From assembly GCF_902459555.1 (NCBI RefSeq), contig NZ_CABPSM010000027.1:1-38602 (forward strand): a stretch of 38,602 bases of DNA, written 5' to 3'. Position numbers and translations under genes: made by a program. The notes under the pieces were generated by a model. The model searched no databases. It was not told the origin of the DNA and saw only the letters and a program-made list of their open reading frames with translations. Origin of the DNA: Pandoraea horticolens. Its GTDB lineage: Bacteria; Pseudomonadota; Gammaproteobacteria; Burkholderiales; Burkholderiaceae. This document shows, piece after piece, positions 10,935 to 19,155 of this stretch (within the stretch, counting starts at the first letter, position 1; every line of letters begins with the position of its first letter).

Positions 10935-11072
10935 CACGTTGTAATTTTTCTACTGAGTGATGTGTTGAAATCCGGTTCGTCGAGCGTGTGCGGCAATGTT
11001 ACGCTGACGCACGCAAATCATGAAAGCTGACCACCATCGGGGTGTTTGTCAGCGTATTCGGAGGATATCGGC

Positions 11073-11777
11073 ATGACAGTGGAAAAAGTAGCGTTGATTA
11101 CGGCCGGGGGCAGTGGCATGGGTGCGGCGGCAGCGCGGCGTCTCGCGGCGGACGGTTTCAAGATCGGCATCCTGTCGTCGTCCGGCAAGGGCGAGGCATT
11201 GGCCTCCGCGCTGGGCGGTGTGGGCGTCACCGGGTCGAACCAGTCGAACGAGGCGCTGGAGAAGCTGGTCGCGTTGGCCGTCGAGCGCTGGGGCCGTATC
11301 GACGTGCTCGTGAACAGTGCAGGCCACGGCCCGCGTGCGCCGATTCTGGAAATCAGCGACGAGGATTGGCATCGCGGTATGGATACCTATCTGATGAACG
11401 TGATCCGCCCCACGCGACTCGTGACCCCGATCATGCAGAAGCAAGGCTCGGGCACGATTATCAACATCTCGACGGCGTGGGCGTTCGAGCCGAGCGAAAT
11501 GTTCCCGACATCCGCCGTGTTTCGCGCCGGACTGGCCTCGTTCACGAAGCTGTTTGCGGACAAGTACGCGAAGGACAACGTGCGGATGAACAACGTCCTG
11601 CCGGGATGGATCGACAGCCTGCCGCAGCAAGAGACGCGACGTGAGAGCGTGCCGATGCAGCGTTACGGCAAGGCGGAAGAGATCGCGGCGACCGTGGCGT
11701 TTCTGGCGTCCGAAGGTGGCGGTTACATCACCGGCCAGAACATTCGTGTCGACGGCGGACTGACACGCTCGGTTTGA
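11073..11777 (+). CDS. SDR-family oxidoreductase with altered catalytic Tyr/Lys
   Basis: A 234-residue classical-length SDR. NAD(P)-binding TAGGSGMG at residues 10-17, NSAG at 81-84 and the C-terminal GQNIRVDGGLTRSV are intact. At the active site the YxxxK of classical SDRs is replaced: after NISTAWAFEPSEMFPTSAVFR, Ser147 sits at the Tyr position and Arg151 at the Lys position, so normal dehydrogenase chemistry is doubtful. Start ATG 11073 has an excellent GGAGGA site 8-9 nt upstream. Stand-alone gene; the truncated LysR stub lies divergently upstream. Confidence 0.87.
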   Translation: MTVEKVALITAGGSGMGAAAARRLAADGFKIGILSSSGKGEALASALGGVGVTGSNQSNEALEKLVALAVERWGRIDVLVNSAGHGPRAPILEISDEDWHRGMDTYLMNVIRPTRLVTPIMQKQGSGTIINISTAWAFEPSEMFPTSAVFRAGLASFTKLFADKYAKDNVRMNNVLPGWIDSLPQQETRRESVPMQRYGKAEEIAATVAFLASEGGGYITGQNIRVDGGLTRSV

Positions 11778-11921
11778 GGCAGACGCGCACCCGCAAAACG
11801 CATTGCAGACATTCCTGGGTGCGCAGCGCATCGGCCGCCAAGTTGAATCACAGCGTGACGACCTCGGGCTCGAGCGCGTTATCAAGGTACGGACGGTTGC
11901 CTTGCCCGCCCGCCAACGCCC

Positions 11922-12380
11922 TCAGGCTTCCGGTGACTTGGACGCCATGCACTCGACTTCGACGCGCGCATCGAAAGCCATGCCATTCACGCCGAACGCG
12001 CTTCTGGCCGGGTACTTACCTTCGGTGAAGTAGCGCTTGTAGATATCGTTGAAGGCAGGCCATTCCTTCATATCGGCGAGGAATACCGTGCACTTGACCA
12101 CATTGTCCATCGCGTAACCGTTCGTTTCGAGAACGGTCTTGATGTTGCGCATCATCTGATGCGACTCGGCCTCCACGCCCCCCGGTGCGAGCTTCTGCGT
12201 TTCCGGCACGATGCCAAGCTGGCCCGACAGATAGAGCATATTTCCGACCTTAACGGCTTCTGTAAAAGGGAACGACCCTTTCATGACCTTGCCCGAATTC
12301 AGGTACTGCGGTTCGGCGGCAATAGCGGAAACAGCGACCGTGGCAAGAACAGTGGCAATCAATGTGCGGACTTTATTCAT
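11922..12380 (-). CDS. RidA-family protein with signal peptide (periplasmic)
   Basis: A 152-residue protein: an N-terminal Sec signal (MNKVRTLIATVLATVAVSAI, likely cut after AIA before AEPQY) followed by a complete RidA/YjgF fold. Cytoplasmic RidA deaminates reactive enamines/imines from PLP enzymes. Its key Arg (in KYPARSAFGV) and Glu (VEVECMA) are present here, so enamine deaminase-like chemistry in the periplasm is possible. Start ATG 12380 has AGGAA just upstream. Convergent with the SDR at 11073, 144 bp apart. Confidence 0.88.
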   Translation of the reverse strand: MNKVRTLIATVLATVAVSAIAAEPQYLNSGKVMKGSFPFTEAVKVGNMLYLSGQLGIVPETQKLAPGGVEAESHQMMRNIKTVLETNGYAMDNVVKCTVFLADMKEWPAFNDIYKRYFTEGKYPARSAFGVNGMAFDARVEVECMASKSPEA

Positions 12381-12737
12381 GAAAATTCCTCGATAGTTTC
12401 GGACAATCAAACACCTGCGAATTCAGTGGCTCGCGCCCACGAAGTGTTTGTCTCACCATCGCGGCAGACGCCTTGAACAGAGACGATGCATGAAGGGCAA
12501 CTACGTGACTGGCTGAAAGGCGTTGAGCTTGCTCGTGATGGGTATTGAGTTTTCGATGATATGCGCCGGTTTGCTTTCAGGAAACGAATAAGGCCTCACG
12601 TCACCCCGTTTTGGGAACCGTAGTACGCAAAAGCGCATGAAATCCCCTCGGATGCTTCACAGCGAGAACTAATGCCTCGATTCCTGATATCGCGATCACG
12701 CTCCGCACATCGGATTGGACGAGTACCTCGCGGTGAG
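12381..12737. other. Gene-free stretch between ridA-like and AraC genes
   Basis: These 357 bp contain the promoter region of the periplasmic RidA gene on the left. Short open frames exist on both strands but none has a start signal or a recognisable product, and I see no terminator or strong repeat. Confidence 0.55.
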
Positions 12738-13649
12738 TCAGAGGGCAGGCACCGTCTGCTCCCGCGCGTAGCGTGCCGGCGGCAATCCGACGTGACGGGC
12801 GAACGCAACGCTGAACGCGCTCGCGGAGCCGTAGCCGACGCACTCCGCAATCTCGGCGATGCCACGGTTGCTCCGCCGAAGCATGTTCTTTGCCAAGGCC
12901 ATGCGCCAGGTCAGCAGATACGCCATCGGCGCGAGGCCTACCGCACGGCTGAAACGCTCGAAGAAGACTGAACGAGAGAGTGCCGCTTCCCTGGCCAACT
13001 CTGCCACCGTCCACGCTCTGGCTGGGCTTTCATGCATCCGGCGGAGGGTGACGGCAAGGCGTTCGTCGGCAAGCCCCCGCACGAGGCCGGGCGACGCGGG
13101 TGCCCCGGTCGTCGAGCGAAGGGCTTCTATAAGCAGGACTTCGAGCAGGTGGTCGAGAATGACTTCGCGCGCCGGACGCCGATCGCGAAACTCGTCTTTG
13201 ACAAGCTGAACAAGGGTGGTGAGTCGCGGCTCGCCACGCACATGCACGACCCGGGGAAGCAGCGACACCAGCAGGTCCGCGTCGGGAGAGTCGAAGCTGC
13301 AATGGCCCACCAGCATTCTCAGGTCAGGCGATCCATGCTGATCGCCGATCCTGAATTCCCCGACGGCAAGGGCAACCGGTACGGCTTCCGGCGTATCGGC
13401 CGGGAGCGGCGCCATGCTGGACATTGCGAAGCCGTAAGCCTCAGGGACCAGGATGAAATCCCCCGAGCTGAGTGCAATCGTTTCCCCCCCGTCAACCGCG
13501 AGGCGGCAGGCGCCTTCAAGAACGACGCAATAAAAGGGCTGCCCGGCATCCGAGCGGTGGATATGCCACGGCCCGGCGCCGACGATGAGCTTGGCGTGCC
13601 TGGCGTGTGGCTGGAGAAGCGTGACCACCTCTGCCAACGGGTCAATCAC
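12738..13649 (-). CDS. AraC-family regulator with cupin (RCS-type) sensor domain
   Basis: A 303-residue regulator. N-terminal cupin-like domain (about 1-180) with WHIHRSDAGQPFYCVVLEG and the SGDFILVPEAYGFAM segment. The C-terminal AraC DNA-binding domain (about 200-300) has two helix-turn-helix units: WTVAELAREAALSRSVFFERF and IAEIAECVGYGSASAFSVAF. Starts at GTG 13649 with GGAGT about 7 nt upstream. Divergent from the SDR at 13748 with a palindrome in the shared 98 bp, so it most likely controls that SDR. Confidence 0.9.
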   Translation of the reverse strand: MIDPLAEVVTLLQPHARHAKLIVGAGPWHIHRSDAGQPFYCVVLEGACRLAVDGGETIALSSGDFILVPEAYGFAMSSMAPLPADTPEAVPVALAVGEFRIGDQHGSPDLRMLVGHCSFDSPDADLLVSLLPRVVHVRGEPRLTTLVQLVKDEFRDRRPAREVILDHLLEVLLIEALRSTTGAPASPGLVRGLADERLAVTLRRMHESPARAWTVAELAREAALSRSVFFERFSRAVGLAPMAYLLTWRMALAKNMLRRSNRGIAEIAECVGYGSASAFSVAFARHVGLPPARYAREQTVPAL

Positions 13650-13674
13650 AACCGGACTCCTGCGAATTAATTCT

Positions 13675-13697
13675 GGACTTTCAATTATAGAAAGTCC
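13675..13697. promoter_or_regulatory. Perfect palindrome between divergent AraC and SDR genes
   Basis: GGACTTTC (13675-13682), 7-nt AT spacer, GAAAGTCC (13690-13697). It lies about 50 bp upstream of the SDR start and 26 bp upstream of the AraC start. Position and symmetry suggest an operator overlapping both promoters. AraC proteins more often use direct repeats, so another dimeric regulator is possible. Confidence 0.6.
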
Positions 13698-13747
13698 TGT
13701 CTCGGTAGTCTATCGTCTTGGCATTGCAACTCACCTTTGAGCCCCCT

Positions 13748-14491
13748 ATGAAAACCGTTTTGATCACCGGATGCTCTTCTGGCTTCGGCCTTGAAACCGC
13801 CAAGTACTTCCTCGAGCGCGACTGGAAGGTTATTGCGACAATGCGTACGCCGCGAGAGGACGTGCTGCCCAGCTCCGCAAATCTACGCATACTCGCGCTC
13901 GACGTGACGGATCCCGAAAGCATCCGGCAGGCGGTCGAGGCCGCGGGGCCGCTAGATGCTCTCGTCAACAATGCAGGTTTCGGCTCGGCAGCGCCCTTTG
14001 AGGTCACCCCGATGCCGACGATACGCGAACTCTTCGAGACCAACACCTTCGGCACGATGGCTATGACGCAAGCGGTGCTGCCGCAGTTCAGGCAACGCAG
14101 AGCCGGCGTCGTCGTGAACGTCACGTCGAGCGTCACCTTGAAAGCGATTCCGCTGATCGCCGCATATACGGCGAGCAAGGCGGCGGTGAACGCATTCACC
14201 GAGTCGATGGCATTGGAACTCGAGGCGTTCGGCGTGCGCGCGCACCTGGTGCTGCCGGGGCGTGCGCCGGAGACCCGCTTCGGCGAGAATGGACGCGCCC
14301 ACATGCAAGGTCTCGACCACGAGGCCTATGCCGGGGTAGTACAGGGCTTCATGGCGGGATTGCGCGAGCCGGGACCAATCACCCATGCGCGGGATGTGGT
14401 CGAAGCGGTGTGGCGCGCGGTGACCGATCCGTCAAGTGCCATGCGGGTTCCCGCCGGCGCTGACGCTGAGATATTGGCCGACGGACACTGA
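13748..14491 (+). CDS. SDR-family oxidoreductase
   Basis: A 247-residue classical SDR with intact chemistry: GCSSGFG cofactor loop at residues 8-14, NNAG at 74-77, Ser near 128 (NVTSSVT), Tyr140 and Lys144 (AAYTASKAAV). Residues after the loop (MRTPRE) fit NADP(H) use. Start ATG 13748 begins MKTVLITGCSSGFG; the ribosome site is weak. Similar AraC-SDR divergent pairs are common in proteobacteria, but the substrate is unknown. Confidence 0.9.
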   Translation: MKTVLITGCSSGFGLETAKYFLERDWKVIATMRTPREDVLPSSANLRILALDVTDPESIRQAVEAAGPLDALVNNAGFGSAAPFEVTPMPTIRELFETNTFGTMAMTQAVLPQFRQRRAGVVVNVTSSVTLKAIPLIAAYTASKAAVNAFTESMALELEAFGVRAHLVLPGRAPETRFGENGRAHMQGLDHEAYAGVVQGFMAGLREPGPITHARDVVEAVWRAVTDPSSAMRVPAGADAEILADGH

Positions 14492-14575
14492 ACCGGACGC
14501 CAGCGGCGTCCGTATCCCGACGACAGTCGCAAAGCGCGCAGGGCATGCGATATGCGCTGATATAAGCGGTCGGAT

Positions 14576-14623
14576 TGACGGTATCGGGCAAAACCGTCCG
14601 AGGAGGGAATATCGATACCGTCA
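14576..14623. repeat. 11-bp perfect inverted repeat with 26-nt spacer
   Basis: TGACGGTATCG (14576-14586) and CGATACCGTCA (14613-14623) in the 201-bp gap after the SDR gene. A transcript could form a stem, but there is no T run, so it is not a typical terminator. The spacer contains GGAGGGAA with no start codon after it. Confidence 0.6.
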
Positions 14624-14692
14624 GCAGTACCGACATCCCCGCCAGGCATTACCCGAATTACCACGGTATGCCATCGCGGACGCCGATCTTGG

Positions 14693-15111
14693 TTATTTCC
14701 CTTCGGGAAAAACAGCGACGCTTCGAATTTCAATCTTGAGTTGAGGAAGCGCGAGCGACTCGACCCCAATTATCGACCAGGCAGGGAATGGACGCTCGGT
14801 GTAGCGGGCCTTGACCGGCAAGAACTCATCGACCGTATCTTTAAGATTGACGTGATAGCTCACCACCTCGACAAGATCGGCCATCGTCACCCCTGCAGCC
14901 GTAGGATTTCCTTAGTTCGCTCCAGGGCAACCTCAGTCTGTTCAGCAACGCTCTCGGGAACCGAGCCGTCGGATCGGAAACCGACCTCGCCAGCGATGAA
15001 AAGAAAGTTGCCCGCGCGAACGGCAGGCGAATAGCCATAACTCTCATAACCGCTTTGCGTCGCAGCAAACATCGGGTGATCCGCAGGGATCTCAAACGCT
15101 TTCTTGGTCAT
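14693..15111 (-). pseudogene. RidA-family protein gene broken by a one-base frameshift
   Basis: Two adjacent minus-strand frames together make one RidA protein. The first (ATG 15111, MTKKAFEIPADHPMF... to ...EILRLQG) ends at TGA at 14887. The second continues as VTMADLVEVVSYHVNLKD and ends ...RSVAVFPEGK. The join is at CAGGGGTGACG: five Gs instead of four would restore L-Q-G-V-T-M-A without interruption. So a single G has been lost from a G run, in the cell or during sequencing. In the C-terminal half the usual RidA Arg is Trp (PFPAWSIIGV), so even intact it would be a non-canonical Rid protein. It is divergent from the GlxA-type regulator. Confidence 0.8.
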
Positions 15112-15318
15112 TCCTTATGTCCTTGTCTTGATTCTCTCTATCGAGCGACATGAACGGCTAGATCTTCGATAACTTGCCTGCACCGCTCAGGCCACCAACC
15201 ATACGCCTGATTGAGGTAGTCTCAAAAGACGTTTTTCCCTCGATTTAAGACGAACGACTCTATCTGCAAACTTCCCTTACAATGAGACAACTCAGGATTC
15301 TCGGTTGACAATCTTTTC

Positions 15319-16266
15319 ATGCATCGAATTGGATTCTTCGTTTGCCGTGGCCACGACGCGCTCGATCTCGCTGGCCCACTTTCGACTTTTAATCAGGTAG
15401 CGACAGCCGTTGGTCATACCCCATATGATCTTCATGTCATCTCACAGGCGGGGGGTCTGATTCCCGGCAATACTGGTCTTCCGATCGAAACAAAGCCAAT
15501 TGGAAGACGCACGTTCGATACTGTCATCTTCGTAGGTGGCGATATAGACCCGATGCAGGAATCGGAGAACATCGCCGCTGTCAAGAAATTGAGTGCCAAA
15601 GCGTCGCGGGTGGCAAGCGTGTGTACGGGGGCATTTTTGCTTGCGGAAGCCGGCCTATTGAACGAACTGAGAGCGACGACGCACTGGCGCTACACCGCTC
15701 AATTGCAGTCTCGCTACCCTCGCACCAGAGTCGAGGGCGATAGTATCTACATCGCGGACGGTCGCATGTGGACGTCCGCAGGTATCGCCTCTGGAATAGA
15801 CTTGGCACTAGCCATGATCGAAAAAGACATGGGAGCGGAAACTGCGCGCAACGTCTCCAGGCTTTTAGTTGTGCCGTACCGCAGGCCAGGAGGTCAGTCC
15901 CAATTCTCTGCCATGTCGCAAATGGATCCGGAATCGGATCGCATTCGCATCGCGCTGAATTTTGCCAGGGAACATTTGGCCGAGGCACTACCTGTGGAGC
16001 GACTCGCGGATGCTGCAAATTTAAGTCCGAGACAATTCGGGCGAGCCTTTCGCCGAGAGACGGGTGAAACCCCTGCTAAGGCGGTCGAGCGTTTGCGAGT
16101 TGAAGCCGCTCGGCTGCGCTTGCAAGACGGTAGCGAACCCATCGAGCAGATTGCGCTCGCTGTAGGGTTCACCGATCCAGAGCGAATGCGCAGAGCCTTC
16201 GTCAAACTGTATGGGCATCCGCCTCAATCAATTCGACGTGAAAGCAGGCTCAGCGGCAACCGCTGA
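15319..16266 (+). CDS. GlxA-type regulator: DJ-1/PfpI domain + AraC DNA-binding domain
   Basis: A 315-residue protein. Residues 1-190 form a class I amidotransferase-like DJ-1/PfpI domain (LDLAGPLSTF; VASVCTGAFLLAEAG with the elbow Cys at 102; TTHWRY; TSAGIASGIDLALAMIE). Residues about 215-310 are an AraC domain (LADAANLSPRQFGRAFRRETG and IALAVGFTDPERMRRAF). GlxA regulators respond to small nitrogen compounds such as glycine betaine or dimethylglycine in known cases; the effector here is unknown. Divergent from the RidA pseudogene (207 bp), convergent with the PRISE gene. Confidence 0.92.
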   Translation: MHRIGFFVCRGHDALDLAGPLSTFNQVATAVGHTPYDLHVISQAGGLIPGNTGLPIETKPIGRRTFDTVIFVGGDIDPMQESENIAAVKKLSAKASRVASVCTGAFLLAEAGLLNELRATTHWRYTAQLQSRYPRTRVEGDSIYIADGRMWTSAGIASGIDLALAMIEKDMGAETARNVSRLLVVPYRRPGGQSQFSAMSQMDPESDRIRIALNFAREHLAEALPVERLADAANLSPRQFGRAFRRETGETPAKAVERLRVEAARLRLQDGSEPIEQIALAVGFTDPERMRRAFVKLYGHPPQSIRRESRLSGNR

Positions 16267-16415
16267 TCGATCCTTTGTCTTTCCATAAGGTGTGGAACGT
16301 CGAGTTCGGAATCCGCGACAGCACTTCAAAGGGACCTGAGAAATCGCATTGGTCCATATTCGGGAAGATCAAGCCGCCGATCTTCAAATGCTAATTTTCG
16401 GGAATCGTCCCCATG

Positions 16416-17462
16416 TCACGGGATGTACCGCTGCTGCCTTAGGTCCTCCAGCATCTCGAGATACATCTCCTCGCTATCGATGCAATCGTGGAACCCGTGC
16501 TTACGTGCCTTGATGGTGCTCGTGATGTTGTCGAAGGTAGACTTGAAAATCAAGTCGCCGAACTTCCACGATACGATTTCCTCGTAGGCGTACGGGCGCA
16601 GACCATGCTGTCCGACCAGTTCATTCCATAGCCCGGCCTTGCCCGTCATCATTGGGTGCAACGACATCGGGATCGGCTCCCCTGCGGGAACATCGAAGAA
16701 ATCAGCCAAACGTGGCCAGACCCGGGCCCATCGGAAGTAGTCACCGTTGGTGATGTTGTAGACCTCACCGCGGCAGTGCGCAGTTTCCCCGGCCCAATCG
16801 ACGGCTCGAGCGAGGAGCCGGGTGTCCGTCACCTGATACAGCGCGTCGTAGGCAGCACGAGGTCCGGGAAACGACATGGGAACGCCAAGGGCTTTTGCGA
16901 TAGTCCCGTAAATGGCAATCACCATAAGCAGGTTCATCGGATTCCCAACCGCCAGACCAGCAACGCCTTCCGGACGAAGCGCGGTCCAAGACCACGCCTT
17001 CCCGACCGAGTGGTCTCTGAGGAAGTCCTCTTGGTCGTAATAGAAGTTGGGGGGCATATGGCGAGGATCGCTCTCTTTCGCCGGCGAGAGTGGCATTGCA
17101 CCGAGTTGCACACCGTAAGCCTTGCCACCCTGCATCAGAGTGATGTGGCGCAGATTCGGCGCGTGCTTCTCCATCACCTCGACCATGTTCCTGAGCATCA
17201 GCAAGTTCACGTCGACGAGTTCTGCTGGGGAGGATTTCTCTTGATAGGCAGCGAACACGAGATGGGTCGCGTGCGGAACCCGAGAGAAATATCTTTCGCA
17301 GGAATCGCGGTCGAGCAGGTCGACCGGCAAGTGCTTCGCGCGTGTGGGGAAATCCGGTGCCCGGCGGGAGACGGCTACCAGGTCCACGTCCTTGTTTTCA
17401 TAGAACGCGAGGACTCCCCGGCCTATGACGCCTACCGCACCTGCAACGACAACTGTCTTCAT
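16416..17462 (-). CDS. PRISE-type atypical SDR (progesterone 5-beta-reductase / iridoid synthase-like)
   Basis: A 348-residue extended/atypical SDR. The cofactor motif is VAGAVGVIGRG (residues 6-16). The hallmark NFYYxxED motif of PRISE enzymes is present as NFYYDQED (139-146), and MQGGKAYG (110-117) supplies the Lys that replaces the classical site. PRISE enzymes reduce activated C=C bonds of enones with NADPH; plant members act on steroids and iridoid precursors and bacterial members on small enones. The natural substrate is unknown. Last gene of the leftward run that includes the NTF2-like, DJ-1 and SDR genes; about 170 bp separates it from the preceding gene. Confidence 0.85.
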   Translation of the reverse strand: MKTVVVAGAVGVIGRGVLAFYENKDVDLVAVSRRAPDFPTRAKHLPVDLLDRDSCERYFSRVPHATHLVFAAYQEKSSPAELVDVNLLMLRNMVEVMEKHAPNLRHITLMQGGKAYGVQLGAMPLSPAKESDPRHMPPNFYYDQEDFLRDHSVGKAWSWTALRPEGVAGLAVGNPMNLLMVIAIYGTIAKALGVPMSFPGPRAAYDALYQVTDTRLLARAVDWAGETAHCRGEVYNITNGDYFRWARVWPRLADFFDVPAGEPIPMSLHPMMTGKAGLWNELVGQHGLRPYAYEEIVSWKFGDLIFKSTFDNITSTIKARKHGFHDCIDSEEMYLEMLEDLRQQRYIP

Positions 17463-17633
17463 GGTTAGGCCACTCGCAAGATGAATACGTTAATTTCCGC
17501 ACCGGTAACCTACCCTTTTCGGCCTTTCAACACGTCGCCGCATGCCCGCAGCGACGTGTGTGAAAAAGGGGCACCGGCCTGAGTCCGGAACAGACCGGTT
17601 CCCGTCAGCAAAATGCAGGGGCGCTAACGCCGG

Positions 17634-18098
17634 TTAGGGTGCGGAATCGTTCCACATGTCGCGATGCAGCTTCCAAGTGCCACCCTGCTTCAAGAAGATG
17701 AGGATCTGCTTGCCTCGGTATTTGAGCTTTCCGCTTTGATCGTGGATCTCGGCATCCGACACCTCTGTCACGACCCGATCGTCTCCGTAGAATTCGTAAT
17801 TGCTGAAAGATACGGTGTCAGGCTGAGATCCGGTGCTGGCTTTGGTGAAATGCTCGACGATTGCTGCGGCCCCGACGATCCTGTTGCCTCCGGGCGGCAG
17901 GAGCGAGCCATCTTTTGTATAGAGGCGGCCTATCGCCTCGTAATCGCCGCGCACATAGGCTTGCACCCATCGGGCGTTCTCGGCCTTGATGGCCGCTTCG
18001 GTTTGAGGCTGCAGGCCATTGGCATATGCCGGCAGGGCAACCACGAAAGGCGAAAGGCAAACTGCAACGGCAGCTGCAAAATGACGAATTTGTCGCAT
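17634..18098 (-). CDS. Exported NTF2-like (DUF4440 / SgcJ-type) protein
   Basis: A 154-residue protein with a Sec signal peptide (MRQIRHFAAAVAVCLSPFVV..., cut after AYA) followed by a cone-shaped NTF2-like domain. Typical are the N-terminal helix IKAENARWVQAYVRGDYEAIGRL (shown here to ARWVQAYVRGDYEAIGRL) and the segment YTKDGSLLPPGGN, ending in WKLHRDMWN. Such domains bind or isomerise small hydrophobic molecules; no catalytic residues can be assigned. It follows the DJ-1/PfpI gene by 45 bp, so it is probably co-transcribed and also acts outside the cytoplasm. Confidence 0.85.
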   Translation of the reverse strand: MRQIRHFAAAVAVCLSPFVVALPAYANGLQPQTEAAIKAENARWVQAYVRGDYEAIGRLYTKDGSLLPPGGNRIVGAAAIVEHFTKASTGSQPDTVSFSNYEFYGDDRVVTEVSDAEIHDQSGKLKYRGKQILIFLKQGGTWKLHRDMWNDSAP

Positions 18099-18143
18099 CT
18101 ATCTGTTTCCAATCAAGGGGAAGTGAAGGTGACCGCGAGTATT

Positions 18144-18998
18144 TCAGCGAACGCCTGGGATTCGGGCGAGGCCCTTGGATGCGCCTGGCAATTCCTTGTC
18201 GACCATTGCGACGACTTCCGGCCGTGCGTCTCTGGGATGACCGGAATGGAATGGCGGAGCGGGATCGTATTCGATCACGAGCTGCGTGAATTCGGCGGCC
18301 TGTTGCCCCCTCATCTTCGAGGCAACGCGAAGTGCGAAGTCGATGCCCGCTGTCACGCCGCCACCGCTCATGAACCGGCCATTGTCGTCTTCTACAAAAC
18401 GATCCGGAACGCCGATCGCGCCATATTCGGCGAGCTTGTTGACGAAGGCCCAATGACAGGCACTTCGCTTGCCTTTGAGGATGCCAGTTGCAGCGAGTAC
18501 GAGCGATCCGTTGCAAACCGACGTAACGTGTTTGGCACTGTCAGCCAGGCGCCGAATCTGCTTCAGGTATTCCGGACGCATAGGCGCCGACAAATCGGAA
18601 CCACCGGGCACCAGGATCAGGTCGGTCTTCTCGATATCGGCCAGTCGTTCAGTGTTGCCATAAACAACCCCGAACTCGAGGGTGACGTTACCGCCATTGA
18701 GACTTCCATAGCGAACGTTCGTATTTGGTAGCCGGTGAAAAATCTCGCTAGGGCCAGCGAAATCGAGAAGCGTGCCCCCGTCGTAATTCACGATCAGAAT
18801 ATTGAGGGGTTCATTGGGGGCAAGCTCCGCCTGACTGCCCGCCTGCGCAAAAGCGGGAGTGGCGCTACCGAGCAAAGCGCCACCCCCCACTACGGCGCCG
18901 AGCGCGGCGACGCTTCCGAACTTGAGGGCACCTCGGCGGGAAAGACCTGCTCTGCTAAGTTGCTCTCCATAGGCGTTATTTTTGCTATGGTCGGTCAA
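18144..18998 (-). CDS. Tat-exported DJ-1/PfpI protein, isocyanide-hydratase-like
   Basis: A 284-residue protein. The N-terminus has a twin-arginine signal (SRRGALKFG with Arg21-Arg22, then a long Ala/Gly hydrophobic stretch, cut after TPAFA). The mature part matches GATase1/DJ-1 proteins of the cyclohexyl-isocyanide hydratase group: TLLDFAGPSEIF with the conserved Asp, TSVCNGSLVLAATG with the elbow Cys, and GGGVTAGIDFAL. After the Cys, Asn replaces the Thr usual in the hydratase. Start: the frame is open from GTG 19016, but GGAG lies 8 nt before TTG 18998, so I chose TTG. An exported member of this family is unusual. Confidence 0.85.
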   Translation of the reverse strand: MTDHSKNNAYGEQLSRAGLSRRGALKFGSVAALGAVVGGGALLGSATPAFAQAGSQAELAPNEPLNILIVNYDGGTLLDFAGPSEIFHRLPNTNVRYGSLNGGNVTLEFGVVYGNTERLADIEKTDLILVPGGSDLSAPMRPEYLKQIRRLADSAKHVTSVCNGSLVLAATGILKGKRSACHWAFVNKLAEYGAIGVPDRFVEDDNGRFMSGGGVTAGIDFALRVASKMRGQQAAEFTQLVIEYDPAPPFHSGHPRDARPEVVAMVDKELPGASKGLARIPGVR

Positions 18999-19155
18999 GA
19001 TAATTGCTCCTTGCACTTTGGCCCCTCTCCAAGCACAGTCAGGTTGGGCCAGATTGAAGAACCGCCACGACGAAAATCCTGGCGGGCGTTAATTGGGTTT
19101 GCGGGTTTGGATAGACAGCGATGACGTTCAGGGGCTGAAATCGGTCACCGAAGAC

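Noticed and set aside
17520-17633. Terminator after the NTF2-like gene
   Set aside because: Only a loose ACCGG...CCGGT pairing without a T run; too weak to call.
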